64,000 nucleotides of DNA from Actinomycetota bacterium (GCA_016870395.1 VGBT01000005.1:39756-103755); one strand, 5' to 3'; positions 46,818 to 55,567 are shown, counted from the stretch's first letter. Notes: generated by a model not told the origin, from the sequence alone. Translations and numbers: made by a program.

Positions 46818-48080
46818 TTGGTCGGAATATCGCGACGCGTGCGGGCGCTGGCGGTCGACCTCGCGCCGCTGCGATCTCGCGACTTCCGGCTGCTGTGGAC
46901 CGGCGAGATCTTCTCCGAGACCGGTTCGAACGTCACGCTGGTCGCGGTCTACATCCAGGTCTACCGCCTGACGGGCTCGCCGGCGGCAGTCGGTGCGATC
47001 GGGCTCGTGCAGCTGGCGCCGCTCATGGCGGCCTCGCTCTTCGGGGGTCCGGTCATCGACCGCCACGACCGCCGCCGGCTGCTCGCGATGGCGCAGGTGG
47101 CCCAGGCCGGGGCATCGGCGCTGCTGCTGGCGGGCGCCCTGATGGCCCAGACGCCGCTCGTGCTCGTCTACGTGGCCGCCGGTTTGATCGCCGGGCTGTC
47201 GGGCTTCTCGCTCGCCACCCGGTCGGCCATGACCCCCAACCTGGTGCCACGTGACCGCCTGCCCTCCGCCCTCGCGCTCAACCAGGTGATGTGGAACACG
47301 GCGCTCATCGTCGGACCGGCGCTCGGGGGCCTCATCGTCGGCAGCCTCGGGCTCGCCTGGGCCTACGGCATCGACCTGGCCAGCTTCTCGGCGACGATCG
47401 TGGCGGTGCTGCTGATGCGGCCCCACCCTCCGGCCGACGTCGATCCCGACGAGGAGGTGCTCGGCTCCTGGCGCCGCCTCGGCGAGGGCTTCCGCTTCCT
47501 GAAGGGCCGGCGGGTCCTGCAGTCGACCTTCGTGATCGACCTCGTGGCGATGACCTTCGGCATGCCGCGGGCGCTGTTCCCGGTGCTGGCCGTGACCCAG
47601 TTCGGGGGCGCCAGCGAGATCGTGGGGATCCTCTTCTCCGCGGTGTCCGTGGGGGCGCTGGTTGGCGCGCTCACCACGGGCTGGGTGCACCGCGTGCGGC
47701 GCCAGGGCCTGGCGATCGTCGCGTCCGTCGCGGTGTGGGGGAGCGCGATCGTGGCCTTCGGGCTCGTCGGCGACCGGATCCTCCTCGCGTGCCTCTGTCT
47801 CGCGGTCGCCGGCGGCGCCGACGTGGTCTCGGCGGTCTTCCGGTCCACGATCCTCCAGGCGACGGTGCCCGACGCGCTGCGTGGCCGCCTGTCGGGCATC
47901 CACATCACGGTGGTGGCCGGCGGTCCGCGCGTCGGTGACTTCGAGGCCGGGGTCGTCGCGAGTGCGTTCACCCCGGCCGTCTCGGTCGTCTCCGGGGGGC
48001 TCCTGTGCCTGGTGGGAGTGGGGCTCCTGGCGCTCGTGGTGCCAGAACTCCCCCGGTACCGCGCCGGCGACCCCGCTTAG
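46818..48080 (+). CDS. MFS transporter, EntS/MFS_3-like
   Basis: Protein of up to 420 residues with twelve likely membrane segments. It starts around APLRSRDFRLLWTGEIFSETGSNVTLVAV and contains the MFS loop 2-3 signature GGPVIDRHDRRRLLAMAQ, and PDALRGRLSGIHITVVAGGPRVGDFEAG near helix 10-11, which is typical of the enterobactin-exporter-like group. The start may be TTG 46818 or, more likely, GTG 46839, which lies 8 bases beyond a GGAATAT stretch. Substrate unknown. Divergent from the peroxiredoxin gene. Confidence 0.83.
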   Translation: MVGISRRVRALAVDLAPLRSRDFRLLWTGEIFSETGSNVTLVAVYIQVYRLTGSPAAVGAIGLVQLAPLMAASLFGGPVIDRHDRRRLLAMAQVAQAGASALLLAGALMAQTPLVLVYVAAGLIAGLSGFSLATRSAMTPNLVPRDRLPSALALNQVMWNTALIVGPALGGLIVGSLGLAWAYGIDLASFSATIVAVLLMRPHPPADVDPDEEVLGSWRRLGEGFRFLKGRRVLQSTFVIDLVAMTFGMPRALFPVLAVTQFGGASEIVGILFSAVSVGALVGALTTGWVHRVRRQGLAIVASVAVWGSAIVAFGLVGDRILLACLCLAVAGGADVVSAVFRSTILQATVPDALRGRLSGIHITVVAGGPRVGDFEAGVVASAFTPAVSVVSGGLLCLVGVGLLALVVPELPRYRAGDPA

Positions 48081-48114
48081 CACGGCCGGCCGCGCGACCG
48101 CGTGGCAACCCGAG

Positions 48115-48143
48115 TTGACGCGGGCGTCGCGATGCGATCGGAT
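48115..48143 (+). promoter_or_regulatory. Sigma70-type promoter for the DUF3052 gene
   Basis: TTGACG (48115-48120) and TCGGAT (48138-48143) are separated by 17 bases, and the -10 ends 8 bases before ATG 48152. This is the best -35/-10 pair I can see in the window. Confidence 0.5.
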
Positions 48144-48151
48144 GAGCCCGC

Positions 48152-48574
48152 ATGGCGGGGTACTCGGGGGCACCGCTGCCGAAGAAGCTCGGCATCAAGG
48201 AGGGTTCGCGGCTGGCGTTGCTCGCCGCGCCCAAGAGCTTCGCGCGCGAGCTCGGAGCGTTGCCCGACGGCGTGCAGGTGCGGGCGCAGGCGCGGGGCAA
48301 GCTCGACGTGATCGTGTTCTTCGCGACGCGCCGCCGTGAGCTCGAGCGGCGGTTTCCGGTGATGGCCCGCGCGCTCGAGCCCAACGGGGGGCTTTGGGTC
48401 GCGTGGCCGAAGAAGGCCTCGGGCGTCGCGACCGACCTCACGTTCGAGCCCGTGCAGGAGATCGGCCTCGATTGCGGCCTCGTCGACAACAAGGTCTGCG
48501 CGATCGACGACACGTGGTCGGGTCTCCGCTTCGTCTACCGGCTCGTGGACCGGCCGTCGCGCAACGGCGCCTGA
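48152..48574 (+). CDS. DUF3052 family protein
   Basis: Protein of 140 residues: GYSGAPLPKKLGIKEGSRLALLAAPKSF, then DVIVFFATRRRELERRF, GGLWVAWPKKASG and GLVDNKVCAIDDTWSGLRFVYRL. This matches the DUF3052 family of small actinobacterial proteins with a Rossmann-like core, of unknown biochemistry. It is single-gene by promoter position, with the SRAP gene following after 24 bases. Confidence 0.85.
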   Translation: MAGYSGAPLPKKLGIKEGSRLALLAAPKSFARELGALPDGVQVRAQARGKLDVIVFFATRRRELERRFPVMARALEPNGGLWVAWPKKASGVATDLTFEPVQEIGLDCGLVDNKVCAIDDTWSGLRFVYRLVDRPSRNGA

Positions 48575-48598
48575 GCCGGGCGGGGCGCGGCCGACGCC

Positions 48599-49306
48599 GT
48601 GTGCGGGCGCTACGTCCAGGTCTCGTCTCCCGAGCTGCTCGCCGAGCGGTTCCAGGTAGACGAGATCGCGCTCGCCGACACTCCCGAGGCCGACTACAAC
48701 GTGGCCCCGCGCAAGCAGGTGCTCACGGTCGTCCAGCGCTCACCCGAGCGCCGGGTCCTCGAGCGGATGCGCTGGGGCCTGGTGCCGTCGTGGGCGAAGG
48801 ACCCCAAGATCGGGGATCGGTTGATCAACGCCCGAGCCGAGAGCGTGGCGGAGAAGCCTGCCTTCAAGCGCGCGTTTCGTCGCCACCGTTGCCTCCTCCC
48901 GGCCGACGGGTTCTACGAGTGGCAAGTGGTGCCCGGTCGTAAGCAGAAGCAGCCGATGTTCGTGCATCGCCGCGACGGGGAGCCGCTCGCGTTCGCGGGC
49001 CTGTGGGAGGCGTGGCGCGACCCCGACGACGCAGACGCGCCGTGGATCTGCACCTGTGTGATCGTGACCACGCGCGCGAACGCGGTGATTGCGCCGGTGC
49101 ACGACCGGATGCCGGTGCTCCTCGAGGCATCCGCATGGGACACCTGGCTGGATCCGACCAACGAGGACGTCGACGGACTCCGCGAGCTCCTCGCCCCCGC
49201 GTCCGACGCGACGATCGAGATGTGGCCGGTCGCCACGCTCGTCAACCGCGCGCGCAACAACGGCCCCGAGCTGGTGGCTCGGGTCGAGGCGGAGACCCTC
49301 TTCTAG
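48599..49306 (+). CDS. SOS response-associated peptidase (SRAP, HMCES/YedK family)
   Basis: Protein of 235 residues that starts MCGRYVQ, placing the catalytic Cys at position 2, which forms a thiazolidine link to abasic sites in single-stranded DNA. Other active-site residues are in NARAES (Asn, Glu), FYEWQ and PVHDRMPVLL (His). The start must be GTG 48599, as the Cys must be exposed after Met removal. It protects DNA at replication forks. Confidence 0.92.
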   Translation: MCGRYVQVSSPELLAERFQVDEIALADTPEADYNVAPRKQVLTVVQRSPERRVLERMRWGLVPSWAKDPKIGDRLINARAESVAEKPAFKRAFRRHRCLLPADGFYEWQVVPGRKQKQPMFVHRRDGEPLAFAGLWEAWRDPDDADAPWICTCVIVTTRANAVIAPVHDRMPVLLEASAWDTWLDPTNEDVDGLRELLAPASDATIEMWPVATLVNRARNNGPELVARVEAETLF

Positions 49307-49309
49307 GCT
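49304..49309 (+). promoter_or_regulatory. -10 box (TAGGCT) for the MDMPI-family gene
   Basis: It overlaps the SRAP stop codon and ends 6 bases before ATG 49316. Confidence 0.45.
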
Positions 49310-49315
49310 GGAGTC

Positions 49316-50044
49316 ATGCAGCAGCTGGACCTTCTCGCCATCGTCGTCTCCGAGGCCGACGCGCTCGCCACGGCCGCTCGCGCGGCCGGGCCCGACGCCC
49401 CCGTCGACACGTGCCCGGAGTGGAACGTCGCGAAGCTCGTCAAGCACACCGGGACCACGCACCGATGGGCGCGCGCCGTGGTGGCGTCGGGTGGGCCTGT
49501 CGCACCCGGCTCGATCGACCTGGACTTCCCTGTGGACCCGAGCGAGCTTCCCGGCTGGCTCGTCGCCGGTGCCGCCGTGTTCGCGGCCGAGGCGGGCGTC
49601 GCCGACCAGGAGGCGCCCTGCTGGTCCTGGGGGGCCGACCAGCACGTCCGCTTCTGGCCGCGGCGCATGGCACACGAGACCGCGGTCCATCGCTGGGACG
49701 CCCAGGCCGTCGTCGGCGCGCCAGAGCCTCTCGACGGTGCGCTGGCGGTGGACGGGCTCGACGAGCTGTTCGAGAACCTGGCCTTCCACCCCACCTTGTC
49801 CGGCATCCGTGGGTCCGGGGAGTCGCTGCATCTCCATGCCACCGACCGCGAGGGGGAGTGGCTCCTCCGGCGCACGGACACGGGGGTGGAGGTCTCGCGT
49901 GAACACGGCAAGGGTGACGTCGCCGCCCGCGGAGCGGCGTCGGACCTGCTGCTCTTCCTCCTCGGTCGCGCCGACGCCGGCGCGCTGGAGGTCTTCGGCA
50001 ACGGCACCGTGCTCGGCGAGTTCCGCGACAGCTTCCGCTTCTAG
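49316..50044 (+). CDS. Maleylpyruvate isomerase family, mycothiol-dependent type
   Basis: Protein of 242 residues of the MDMPI/DinB-like fold: CPEWNVAKLVKHTGTTHRWA near the start (the metal-binding His), ARRMAHETAVHRWDAQ with the other His ligands, and a C-terminal SCP2-like half. Members use mycothiol as thiol cofactor, but most act on unknown substrates. It lies tail to tail with the tetR gene, 13 bases apart. Confidence 0.82.
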   Translation: MQQLDLLAIVVSEADALATAARAAGPDAPVDTCPEWNVAKLVKHTGTTHRWARAVVASGGPVAPGSIDLDFPVDPSELPGWLVAGAAVFAAEAGVADQEAPCWSWGADQHVRFWPRRMAHETAVHRWDAQAVVGAPEPLDGALAVDGLDELFENLAFHPTLSGIRGSGESLHLHATDREGEWLLRRTDTGVEVSREHGKGDVAARGAASDLLLFLLGRADAGALEVFGNGTVLGEFRDSFRF

Positions 50045-50057
50045 CCTCTCGCTCGGG

Positions 50058-50672
50058 CTAGGGCTCGAGGGCGTTGCGGAGCACGTCGAGCACGTGCTCG
50101 CGTCGGGTCTTCAGCGCCGCGGGCGAGAGCGGGTCGTCATCGAGCAGGCGCTCGATGAAGGGCGCGTCCGAGAGGTACGACAGCGCGGCGCCGTACCCGG
50201 TGAGGATCAGCTGCGCGGCGTCGTAGCGGCGCAGCCGGCCGGCGTCCATCTCGCGCTCGATGAACGCGACCGCCCGCTCGAACTGCGGCCTCAGATACTG
50301 GCCGACCTCGGTGGAGAGCATCGGCCCGCCGTCGAGCGCCTCACGACGGATGAGCCGGACGAGCTCCGCGTGCGTCTCGAAGTAGGTGAAGGCGGCGCGC
50401 AGCACGCGCTCGACCTGCGGCCAACCCTCGTTCGCCTCACCCACGGCCTCGTCGACCAAGGCGGACCAGGCCGCGAGGTCCTCGAGCAGTACCGCCTGGT
50501 AGAGCAGCTCCTTGGACGGGAAGTGGTGCAGCAGGCTCTGGCGACGGATGCCGACCTCGTCGGCGATCTCGTTGAGGCTGGTGGCCGCGAACCCGTGCTC
50601 GGCGAAGCGCCGCCGGGCCACCTCGACGATCAGCTCTTTGGTGCCCTGGCCTGCCGCGGTCGTCTCCACCAC
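50058..50672 (-). CDS. TetR family regulator
   Basis: Protein of 204 residues: the DNA-binding helix-turn-helix is VARRRFAEHGFAATSLNEIADEVGIRRQSLLHHFPSKELLYQAV. The ligand-binding part is entirely helical. It lies upstream, on the same strand, of no other gene; the nearest candidates for control are the thioesterase/LLM pair at 50827-52610. GTG 50672 follows a TACGGT box after 6 bases. Confidence 0.88.
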   Translation of the reverse strand: MVETTAAGQGTKELIVEVARRRFAEHGFAATSLNEIADEVGIRRQSLLHHFPSKELLYQAVLLEDLAAWSALVDEAVGEANEGWPQVERVLRAAFTYFETHAELVRLIRREALDGGPMLSTEVGQYLRPQFERAVAFIEREMDAGRLRRYDAAQLILTGYGAALSYLSDAPFIERLLDDDPLSPAALKTRREHVLDVLRNALEP

Positions 50673-50678
50673 GGCTCC

Positions 50679-50684
50679 ACCGTA
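50679..50684 (-). promoter_or_regulatory. -10 box (TACGGT) for the tetR gene
   Basis: It ends 6 bases before GTG 50672. Confidence 0.45.
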
Positions 50685-50756
50685 CGCGACGGCGGCGTCG
50701 CACCCCGCCGGAACGGGCGGATCACCGCGTCTCCGGGGCCCGGAATCCCCGGCCTA

Positions 50757-50810
50757 CCAGCGTTTTGGCGTCGCAGCACCGCGATTATCGCGGTCAGGTG
50801 ACGCCAAAGC
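50757..50810. repeat. Palindromic intergenic repeat, family A copy 1
   Basis: The segment contains ACCGCGATTATCGCGGT as a central palindrome, flanked by TTTTGGCGTCGC and GTGACGCCAAA arms. Its reverse complement matches 56979-57032 except for a few bases. It lies between the tetR and LLM genes. Confidence 0.75.
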
Positions 50811-50826
50811 ACCGAGGGCGGGGGTG

Positions 50827-51789
50827 CTACGGCCGGGCGGCGGACATCGCCCGAAGCACCATGCGGGTGGTGTCGGGATCCGCGATGACCATCGGTGCAG
50901 GAGTCGTGACGCCGTTCTCCACGTACTCGAGCACTCGTTGCGCGCACGCCTCGGGGCTGCCGTGCACCACCAGGTCGTCCACCACCGCGTCGGGGATGGC
51001 CTCGACTGCGCCGGCCCGGTCTCCTGCCTTCCACGCTTCCCACATCCGACCGAGCGCCTCGCCGCGACCGAGCCAGTCGTGGAACGCGGCGTACACCGGG
51101 ACGTTGAGGTACTCCGCGATCATACGGCGCCCGATGCCGAGCACCGTGTCACGGTCGGTGTCGGGGAGCACGAAGATTCGAGCCGCGATCTCCTTCTCCT
51201 CGCCGACGTGCGGTACGACCGTCCGTACATCCGTGGGCGACAGCCAGTTGATGATCGCTCCGTCGGCCTCGCGCCCCGCGAGGCCGAGCATCCCGGGCCG
51301 CAGCGCGGCGAGCAGGATCGGCGGCGGTTCCGCAAGCCGGATGCCGAGCCGGAAACCCTTGACCGAGAACGTCTCGTAGTCCTCGGTGACCTTCTCGCCC
51401 GCGAGCGCGGCGCGCAGGAACCGCAAGGTGTCGCGCACGCGTTGGTAGGGCTTCTCGAACGGGATGCCGTTCCAACGTTCCACGATCACGTTGCTCGACG
51501 TCCCGATGCCGAGCACCACCCTCCCGGGCGCGGCCTCGGCCAGCGACGCGATCGACTGCGCGAGCAATGCGGGGCCCCGTGTGTAAACCGGGACGATCGC
51601 CTGGCCCAGCCGCAGCGATGGCGCCCACGCGGCCGCCAGCGCGAGCGGGGTGAACGCGTCGTGAGCGTTCACCTCGGCGGACCAGACGTCGGTGAAGCCG
51701 AGGTCCTCGAGCTCGACGAACCACTCGCGATGCGCGTGCAGCGGCACGCCGGCGAACGGAACCGTTATGCCCCATCGCTGTCTGGTCAT
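50827..51789 (-). CDS. LLM-class F420-dependent oxidoreductase
   Basis: Protein of 320 residues with the luciferase-like TIM barrel: RWGITVPFAGVPLHAHREWFVELEDLGFTDVWSAE, AHDAFTPLALAAAWAPSLRLGQAIVPVYTRGPALLAQSIASL, LGIGTSSNVIVERWNG. The group uses F420 or FMN; F420 is likely given the cofD/cofE genes. Its ATG overlaps the stop of the TesB-like thioesterase (ATGA), so both belong to one unit, perhaps for breakdown of a lipid or xenobiotic. The exact substrate is unknown. Confidence 0.85.
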   Translation of the reverse strand: MTRQRWGITVPFAGVPLHAHREWFVELEDLGFTDVWSAEVNAHDAFTPLALAAAWAPSLRLGQAIVPVYTRGPALLAQSIASLAEAAPGRVVLGIGTSSNVIVERWNGIPFEKPYQRVRDTLRFLRAALAGEKVTEDYETFSVKGFRLGIRLAEPPPILLAALRPGMLGLAGREADGAIINWLSPTDVRTVVPHVGEEKEIAARIFVLPDTDRDTVLGIGRRMIAEYLNVPVYAAFHDWLGRGEALGRMWEAWKAGDRAGAVEAIPDAVVDDLVVHGSPEACAQRVLEYVENGVTTPAPMVIADPDTTRMVLRAMSAARP

Positions 51790-52610
51790 GACTTCTCCCC
51801 TGTCGGCGATGGGCCGTCCCGCCACGCACGGACGATCGTGGACTGGCTCGCAGTGCCGAGCAGCGTGCCGTTCTCCGCCCACAGATGCACTAGGCCGTGG
51901 CCAAAGCCGGCCTGGATGGTGTGCACCCGGATGTCGGCGAGCACCCACTCGGTCGGCACGACGTGCGCGATGCGCAACGTGTTGTCGAGCGAGTTGCCTC
52001 CCGCCCGGGCGCCGAGCGCCTGGGAGATCCCGAACGGGACGTAGTCGCCGACGATCGCGAGCGCGGCGGCCGACATCTCCAGGAGTCCCGGCATGCGCAC
52101 CCAGAGTGAGCTGCGCCCGGAGCCCGGTCGCCCGTCCAGCTCGTCGAACGTGCGCGCGTCGGCCATTCGCATGTCGAGCCGGTCCATGATCGTGGACTCG
52201 TGACGATCGAGGAGCTGGGGTGGAGGGCAGGTGTCGGGCGGCGGGACGTCGGGCCGCTCGGCCCATTGGCCCCAATGCTCCACGTCGCGATGACCGAAAG
52301 CCGCGTTGACGGTGAGGATGTCGTCGTCACCCACTCGCCCGACCGCGCGGGCCTGGGAGACCTGGCGGCCGCGCACCACCTCGTCGACGCGGATCTCCAG
52401 CACGTCGGGTGGCCGCGCGTACGAGAGGTACTGCCCTGTGGCCCACACCAGCGGTCGGCCCGTCACCTGCTCCAGGGCCTCGACGCACGCGCCCAGCCCG
52501 CAACCACCGAACAAGTGGCCCAGACCCGAGCAGAGACTCTGGACGATCGGCAGGCTCCACTGCGCGGGGTCTGCCGTCGGCTCCAGGCCGTAGAAGGCAC
52601 GGGCATCCAT
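51786..52610 (-). CDS. Double hot-dog acyl-CoA thioesterase (TesB-like)
   Basis: Protein of 274 residues with two hot-dog halves. The first half includes GHLFGGCGLGACVEALEQVTGRPLVWATGQYLSYARP, and the second ends GHGLVHLWAENGTLLGTASQSTIVRAW, the TesB-type C-terminal motif with catalytic Gln/Ser positions. It hydrolyses acyl-CoA. A TAAGGT box lies 9 bases before the ATG. Confidence 0.82.
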   Translation of the reverse strand: MDARAFYGLEPTADPAQWSLPIVQSLCSGLGHLFGGCGLGACVEALEQVTGRPLVWATGQYLSYARPPDVLEIRVDEVVRGRQVSQARAVGRVGDDDILTVNAAFGHRDVEHWGQWAERPDVPPPDTCPPPQLLDRHESTIMDRLDMRMADARTFDELDGRPGSGRSSLWVRMPGLLEMSAAALAIVGDYVPFGISQALGARAGGNSLDNTLRIAHVVPTEWVLADIRVHTIQAGFGHGLVHLWAENGTLLGTASQSTIVRAWRDGPSPTGEKS

Positions 52611-52619
52611 GGGCCCGGG

Positions 52620-52625
52620 ACCTTA
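52620..52625 (-). promoter_or_regulatory. -10 box (TAAGGT) for the thioesterase-LLM unit
   Basis: It ends 9 bases before ATG 52610. Confidence 0.4.
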
Positions 52626-52695
52626 GGACATGGCGTCCGCTGCGCCCCGGGCCGCGGATCACCACCGTGCGGCGTCGGCCTGTCAGACTTTCACT

Positions 52696-53550
52696 ATGGA
52701 GCGGCAGTCCTCGGTCCGATGCGAGGGTCTCAGGTTCCCCGAGGGGCCCCGCTGGCACGAGGGACGGCTCGTCTTCTCCGACATGCACGACGAGCGGGTC
52801 CTCGCTATGGACCACGACGGACGCGTGGAGACGGTCGTCGAGGTGCCCCGGCGCCCGTCCGGCCTCGGATGGGACCCGCAAGGACGGATGCTCGTGGTGA
52901 GCATGATCGACCGGCGGCTGCTCCGGATGGAGCCTGCCACCGGCGAGCTGGGCGTGCTCGCCGATCTCGGCGCATTCGCCACCGGGCATTGCAACGACAT
53001 GGTGGTCGACGCGGAGGGTCGGGCCTACGTCGGCAATTTCGGCTTCGACATCGACACTCCTCCGTTGCTGCCGGTGACCACCTGCATCGTGCGGGTCGAC
53101 CCCGACGGGTCGGTGAGCGTCGCGGCCGACGAGATTCGCTTTCCCAACGGCACGGTGATCACGCCCGACGGTCGCACCCTGGTCGTGGGGGAGAGCTTCG
53201 GCGGCTGTCTCACCGCGTTCGACGTGGCACCCGACGGCTCGCTGTCGGAGCGCAGGATCTGGGCGCAGCTCGACGGCGCGGTGCCCGACGGCATCTGCCT
53301 CGACGCCGAGGGAGCGATCTGGTCCGCATGTCCGATCAGCGGTCGGGTCCTGCGGGTGCGCGAGGGCGGGGAGGTCACCGACGTGGTGCACGTCGAGCGC
53401 AACGGAGCGTTCGCCTGCATGTTGGGCGGTCCCGATCGCACGACGCTGCATGTGTGCACCGCGGACTCGAGCAACCCCGCGGACACGGACACGCGCCGCG
53501 GCGCGATCGAGACGTGCGAGGTGACCGTCCCCGGTGCCGGCCTGCCCTGA
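52696..53550 (+). CDS. SMP-30/gluconolactonase family protein
   Basis: Protein of 284 residues forming a six-bladed beta propeller. Family features: GLRFPEGPRWHEGRLVFSDMHDERV (Glu metal ligand), CNDMVVDAEGRAYVGNFGFD (Asn and Asp), FPNGTVITPDG and VPDGICLDAEGAIW, with metal-binding Asp. Lactonase or dioxygenase-like hydrolase; many such proteins work on sugar or xenobiotic lactones. The ATG 52696 is preferred over earlier in-frame ones by family alignment. It is divergent from the thioesterase gene and converges tightly with the SDR remnant (3 bases apart). Confidence 0.82.
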   Translation: MERQSSVRCEGLRFPEGPRWHEGRLVFSDMHDERVLAMDHDGRVETVVEVPRRPSGLGWDPQGRMLVVSMIDRRLLRMEPATGELGVLADLGAFATGHCNDMVVDAEGRAYVGNFGFDIDTPPLLPVTTCIVRVDPDGSVSVAADEIRFPNGTVITPDGRTLVVGESFGGCLTAFDVAPDGSLSERRIWAQLDGAVPDGICLDAEGAIWSACPISGRVLRVREGGEVTDVVHVERNGAFACMLGGPDRTTLHVCTADSSNPADTDTRRGAIETCEVTVPGAGLP

Positions 53551-53553
53551 GCC

Positions 53554-54111
53554 TCAGAGGTCGGTCGGGGCGAACGACATCGACGGCTGCGCACCTGTGG
53601 CGGCCTCCTCGCCGCGGTGGCGGGGCAACGTCGCGTGGCCGCGTACGGCCCCGTGAACCCCATCGCCTTGAGCCCGGCGAGGGACGCGGTGTTCACGACG
53701 TGGCCTTCGCCCTGGGCGATCAGGCGCGGGACGAACGCTCGGATCCCCTGCAGCACGCCCCAGAAGTCGACCGCGAAGGTCCAGTCCCACACCGACTGCG
53801 GCACCTCCCAGAGCGGCCCACCCCCGCCACCGACGCCAGCGTGTGTTGCACACGACCTGGGCGGTCCCGAACTGCTCGTAGGTCTCGGTTGCCGGATCGA
53901 TGAGGTGATCCTCGACCGAAACGTCACACACGAACTGCGCAGCCGCGACCCCGCTCTCCCGGAGCTGCTCCGCCGCGCGCTCGAGCGCGTCGGGCTCGGG
54001 ATCCGCGAGCGTCACCTTCATGCCGTGGGTGCCGAACCGCCGAGCGAGCGCGAGGCCAATCCCGCTTGCCGCGCCGGTGACGACAGCGACCTTGCCTTCG
54101 AGGTCCTGCAT
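53554..54111 (-). pseudogene. Short-chain dehydrogenase remnant (frameshift plus missing C-terminal part)
   Basis: It starts MQDLEGKVAVVTGAASGIGLALARRF with an intact cofactor motif and reads VVCN, after which the phase is lost: around 53841-53850 the bases AACACACGCTGG should be AACAACGCTGG to give the family NNAG. The continuing frame shows WTFAVDFWGVLQGIRAFVPRL, HVVNTASLAGLKAMGFTGPYAA, with catalytic Ser and Tyr but no lysine, and then turns into unrelated sequence. A short, native-looking tail follows in the first frame. Roughly 90-100 residues of the usual fold are absent. A GGGAGG site precedes the ATG. Confidence 0.75.
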
Positions 54112-54164
54112 CCTTGCCTCCCGAGCTCGAGCGCGGGCCGGCGTGCGGAGCGGAGCCTACGTGG

Positions 54165-55340
54165 TCAGACGCGCTGGCCCGCGCCGTCGTTGCGGATCAC
54201 GAGGTAGTCGTTCGACTGAACGGTGATCCCTCGCCAACGGTCGAGGGGTGCCCATGCGGTGGCGGCGGGCGCCTTCGCGGTCCCGAAGCGGTGAACAGCT
54301 CCGAAGCCGTCGATGACCGCATACCCGTTGCCGTCGGGCCAGACCGCGAGGTCGCGGGCGATGTCCCAGCCGTGCCAGTAGGGCGTGCCGCGGTCGGGCG
54401 CGCCGCTCGTAGCCCACACCTTGCCCCAGCCGTCGAGCACGTAGAGCCCGCCGGCAGGCGTGTACACGACCGCGCGGGCGATGTCCCAGCCGTGCCAGTA
54501 CGGCGCGCCGTACACCTTCGGAGTGCTCCCGACCTGGTGCACGCCCCCGAACCCGTCGAGGATCACGTATCCGGCGCCGTCCGGCGCGATGGCGATGCTG
54601 CGGGCGATGGCCCAACCCGGCCAGTAGGGCCCGCCGAGCGGCAGCGAGACCGCGCTCCCGAACCTGTGCACACCGCCCCAGGCGTCGAGGACGACGTAGC
54701 CCTGGCCGTCAGGCATCGCCGCGATGTCGCGCGCCATGTCGCCGCCGAAGCTCGGGTATCCCAGCGCCGGCGCACCTTCGGAGTTGTGGACCGTTCCGTT
54801 GCCCTGGAGGACCCAGAAGCCTCCCTGCTCCCGATCAGCGATGCTGCGGCCGCGCGAGTCGAACACCATGAGAAACTCGGAAGGGATCGGAGGCGGGTCG
54901 CCGTCCATGAAAACCTCGACCACGTAGAGCTGCCCGCCTCCGTAGGAGACGCCGACGCCGATGTAGCGGAACTGGGCGTCGACCATGTTGTTGAAGTGCG
55001 CCGGCGACGCGACCAGCGCGTTGTGCACCGACGTGACGCTTGGGCCTCGGCCGATGTTCTCGCCGAGCTTGCGCCAGCTCACCGTGATGCCGTCGGTGAG
55101 CCTCGAATGGACGAGAGAGCGGGTCGCGGCCATGTGGTCGGCCCAGGCTTGGGCCTTCGCGACCAGCACGCTGTGCACCGTGAGCCCACCGCGCCCGTTC
55201 GCCGCGCGCAGTGCGTTGATCCGGTTGACGAAGTCGGCCTCCGCGACCGGGTCGACGGCTGACGCCTGGTGCTCGCGGATGGTGATGCCCGCGAGCGCCA
55301 CGGTGGTCGTGATGAGCAGAGCAGCGATGATTCGTCGCAT
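54165..55340 (-). CDS. Secreted CAP/SCP-domain protein with C-terminal tandem repeats
   Basis: Protein of 391 residues. The signal peptide (IIAALLITTTVALAGI) is followed by a CAP domain (about 34-165): FVNRINALRAANG, WADHMAATRSLVHSRL, KLGENIGRGPSV, and a typical HFNNMVDAQFRYIGVGV with the conserved His. The C-terminal half has four tandem repeats of about 42 residues, each with an A-R-x-x-A start, PDGxGYVVLDGFGGVHRFG and PYWHGW; these look like blades of a small propeller. CAP proteins bind lipids or cleave peptides; many bacterial members are exported with unknown role. A TACCCT box at 55460-55465 suggests a leader of about 110 bases; GGAGG precedes the ATG. Confidence 0.82.
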   Translation of the reverse strand: MRRIIAALLITTTVALAGITIREHQASAVDPVAEADFVNRINALRAANGRGGLTVHSVLVAKAQAWADHMAATRSLVHSRLTDGITVSWRKLGENIGRGPSVTSVHNALVASPAHFNNMVDAQFRYIGVGVSYGGGQLYVVEVFMDGDPPPIPSEFLMVFDSRGRSIADREQGGFWVLQGNGTVHNSEGAPALGYPSFGGDMARDIAAMPDGQGYVVLDAWGGVHRFGSAVSLPLGGPYWPGWAIARSIAIAPDGAGYVILDGFGGVHQVGSTPKVYGAPYWHGWDIARAVVYTPAGGLYVLDGWGKVWATSGAPDRGTPYWHGWDIARDLAVWPDGNGYAVIDGFGAVHRFGTAKAPAATAWAPLDRWRGITVQSNDYLVIRNDGAGQRV

Positions 55341-55459
55341 TGAGTACCGTTCCTCCCCCGGCCGACCCTTGGTGCGACGCGGTTGCACCGAGGGAAGATC
55401 GGTCGTCGGGGACGCGATCTTGAACCAGCGACGCTCCGCACGCCGCCCGGGTTTCGACG

Positions 55460-55465
55460 AGGGTA
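55460..55465 (-). promoter_or_regulatory. -10 box (TACCCT) for the CAP-domain gene
   Basis: It gives an approximately 110-base leader that has no match I recognise to a known riboswitch. The 227-base gap 55341-55567 otherwise holds nothing I can identify. Confidence 0.3.
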
Positions 55466-55567
55466 GCGACCCTGCCCGTCGGCGCGCCGGATCGGCGTCG
55501 GAACCGTGGCTCGGAAGCCAGATCTTGGGAGTCCCTTGGGGTGTCGAGCGGTCGGGAAACGGTCCGT

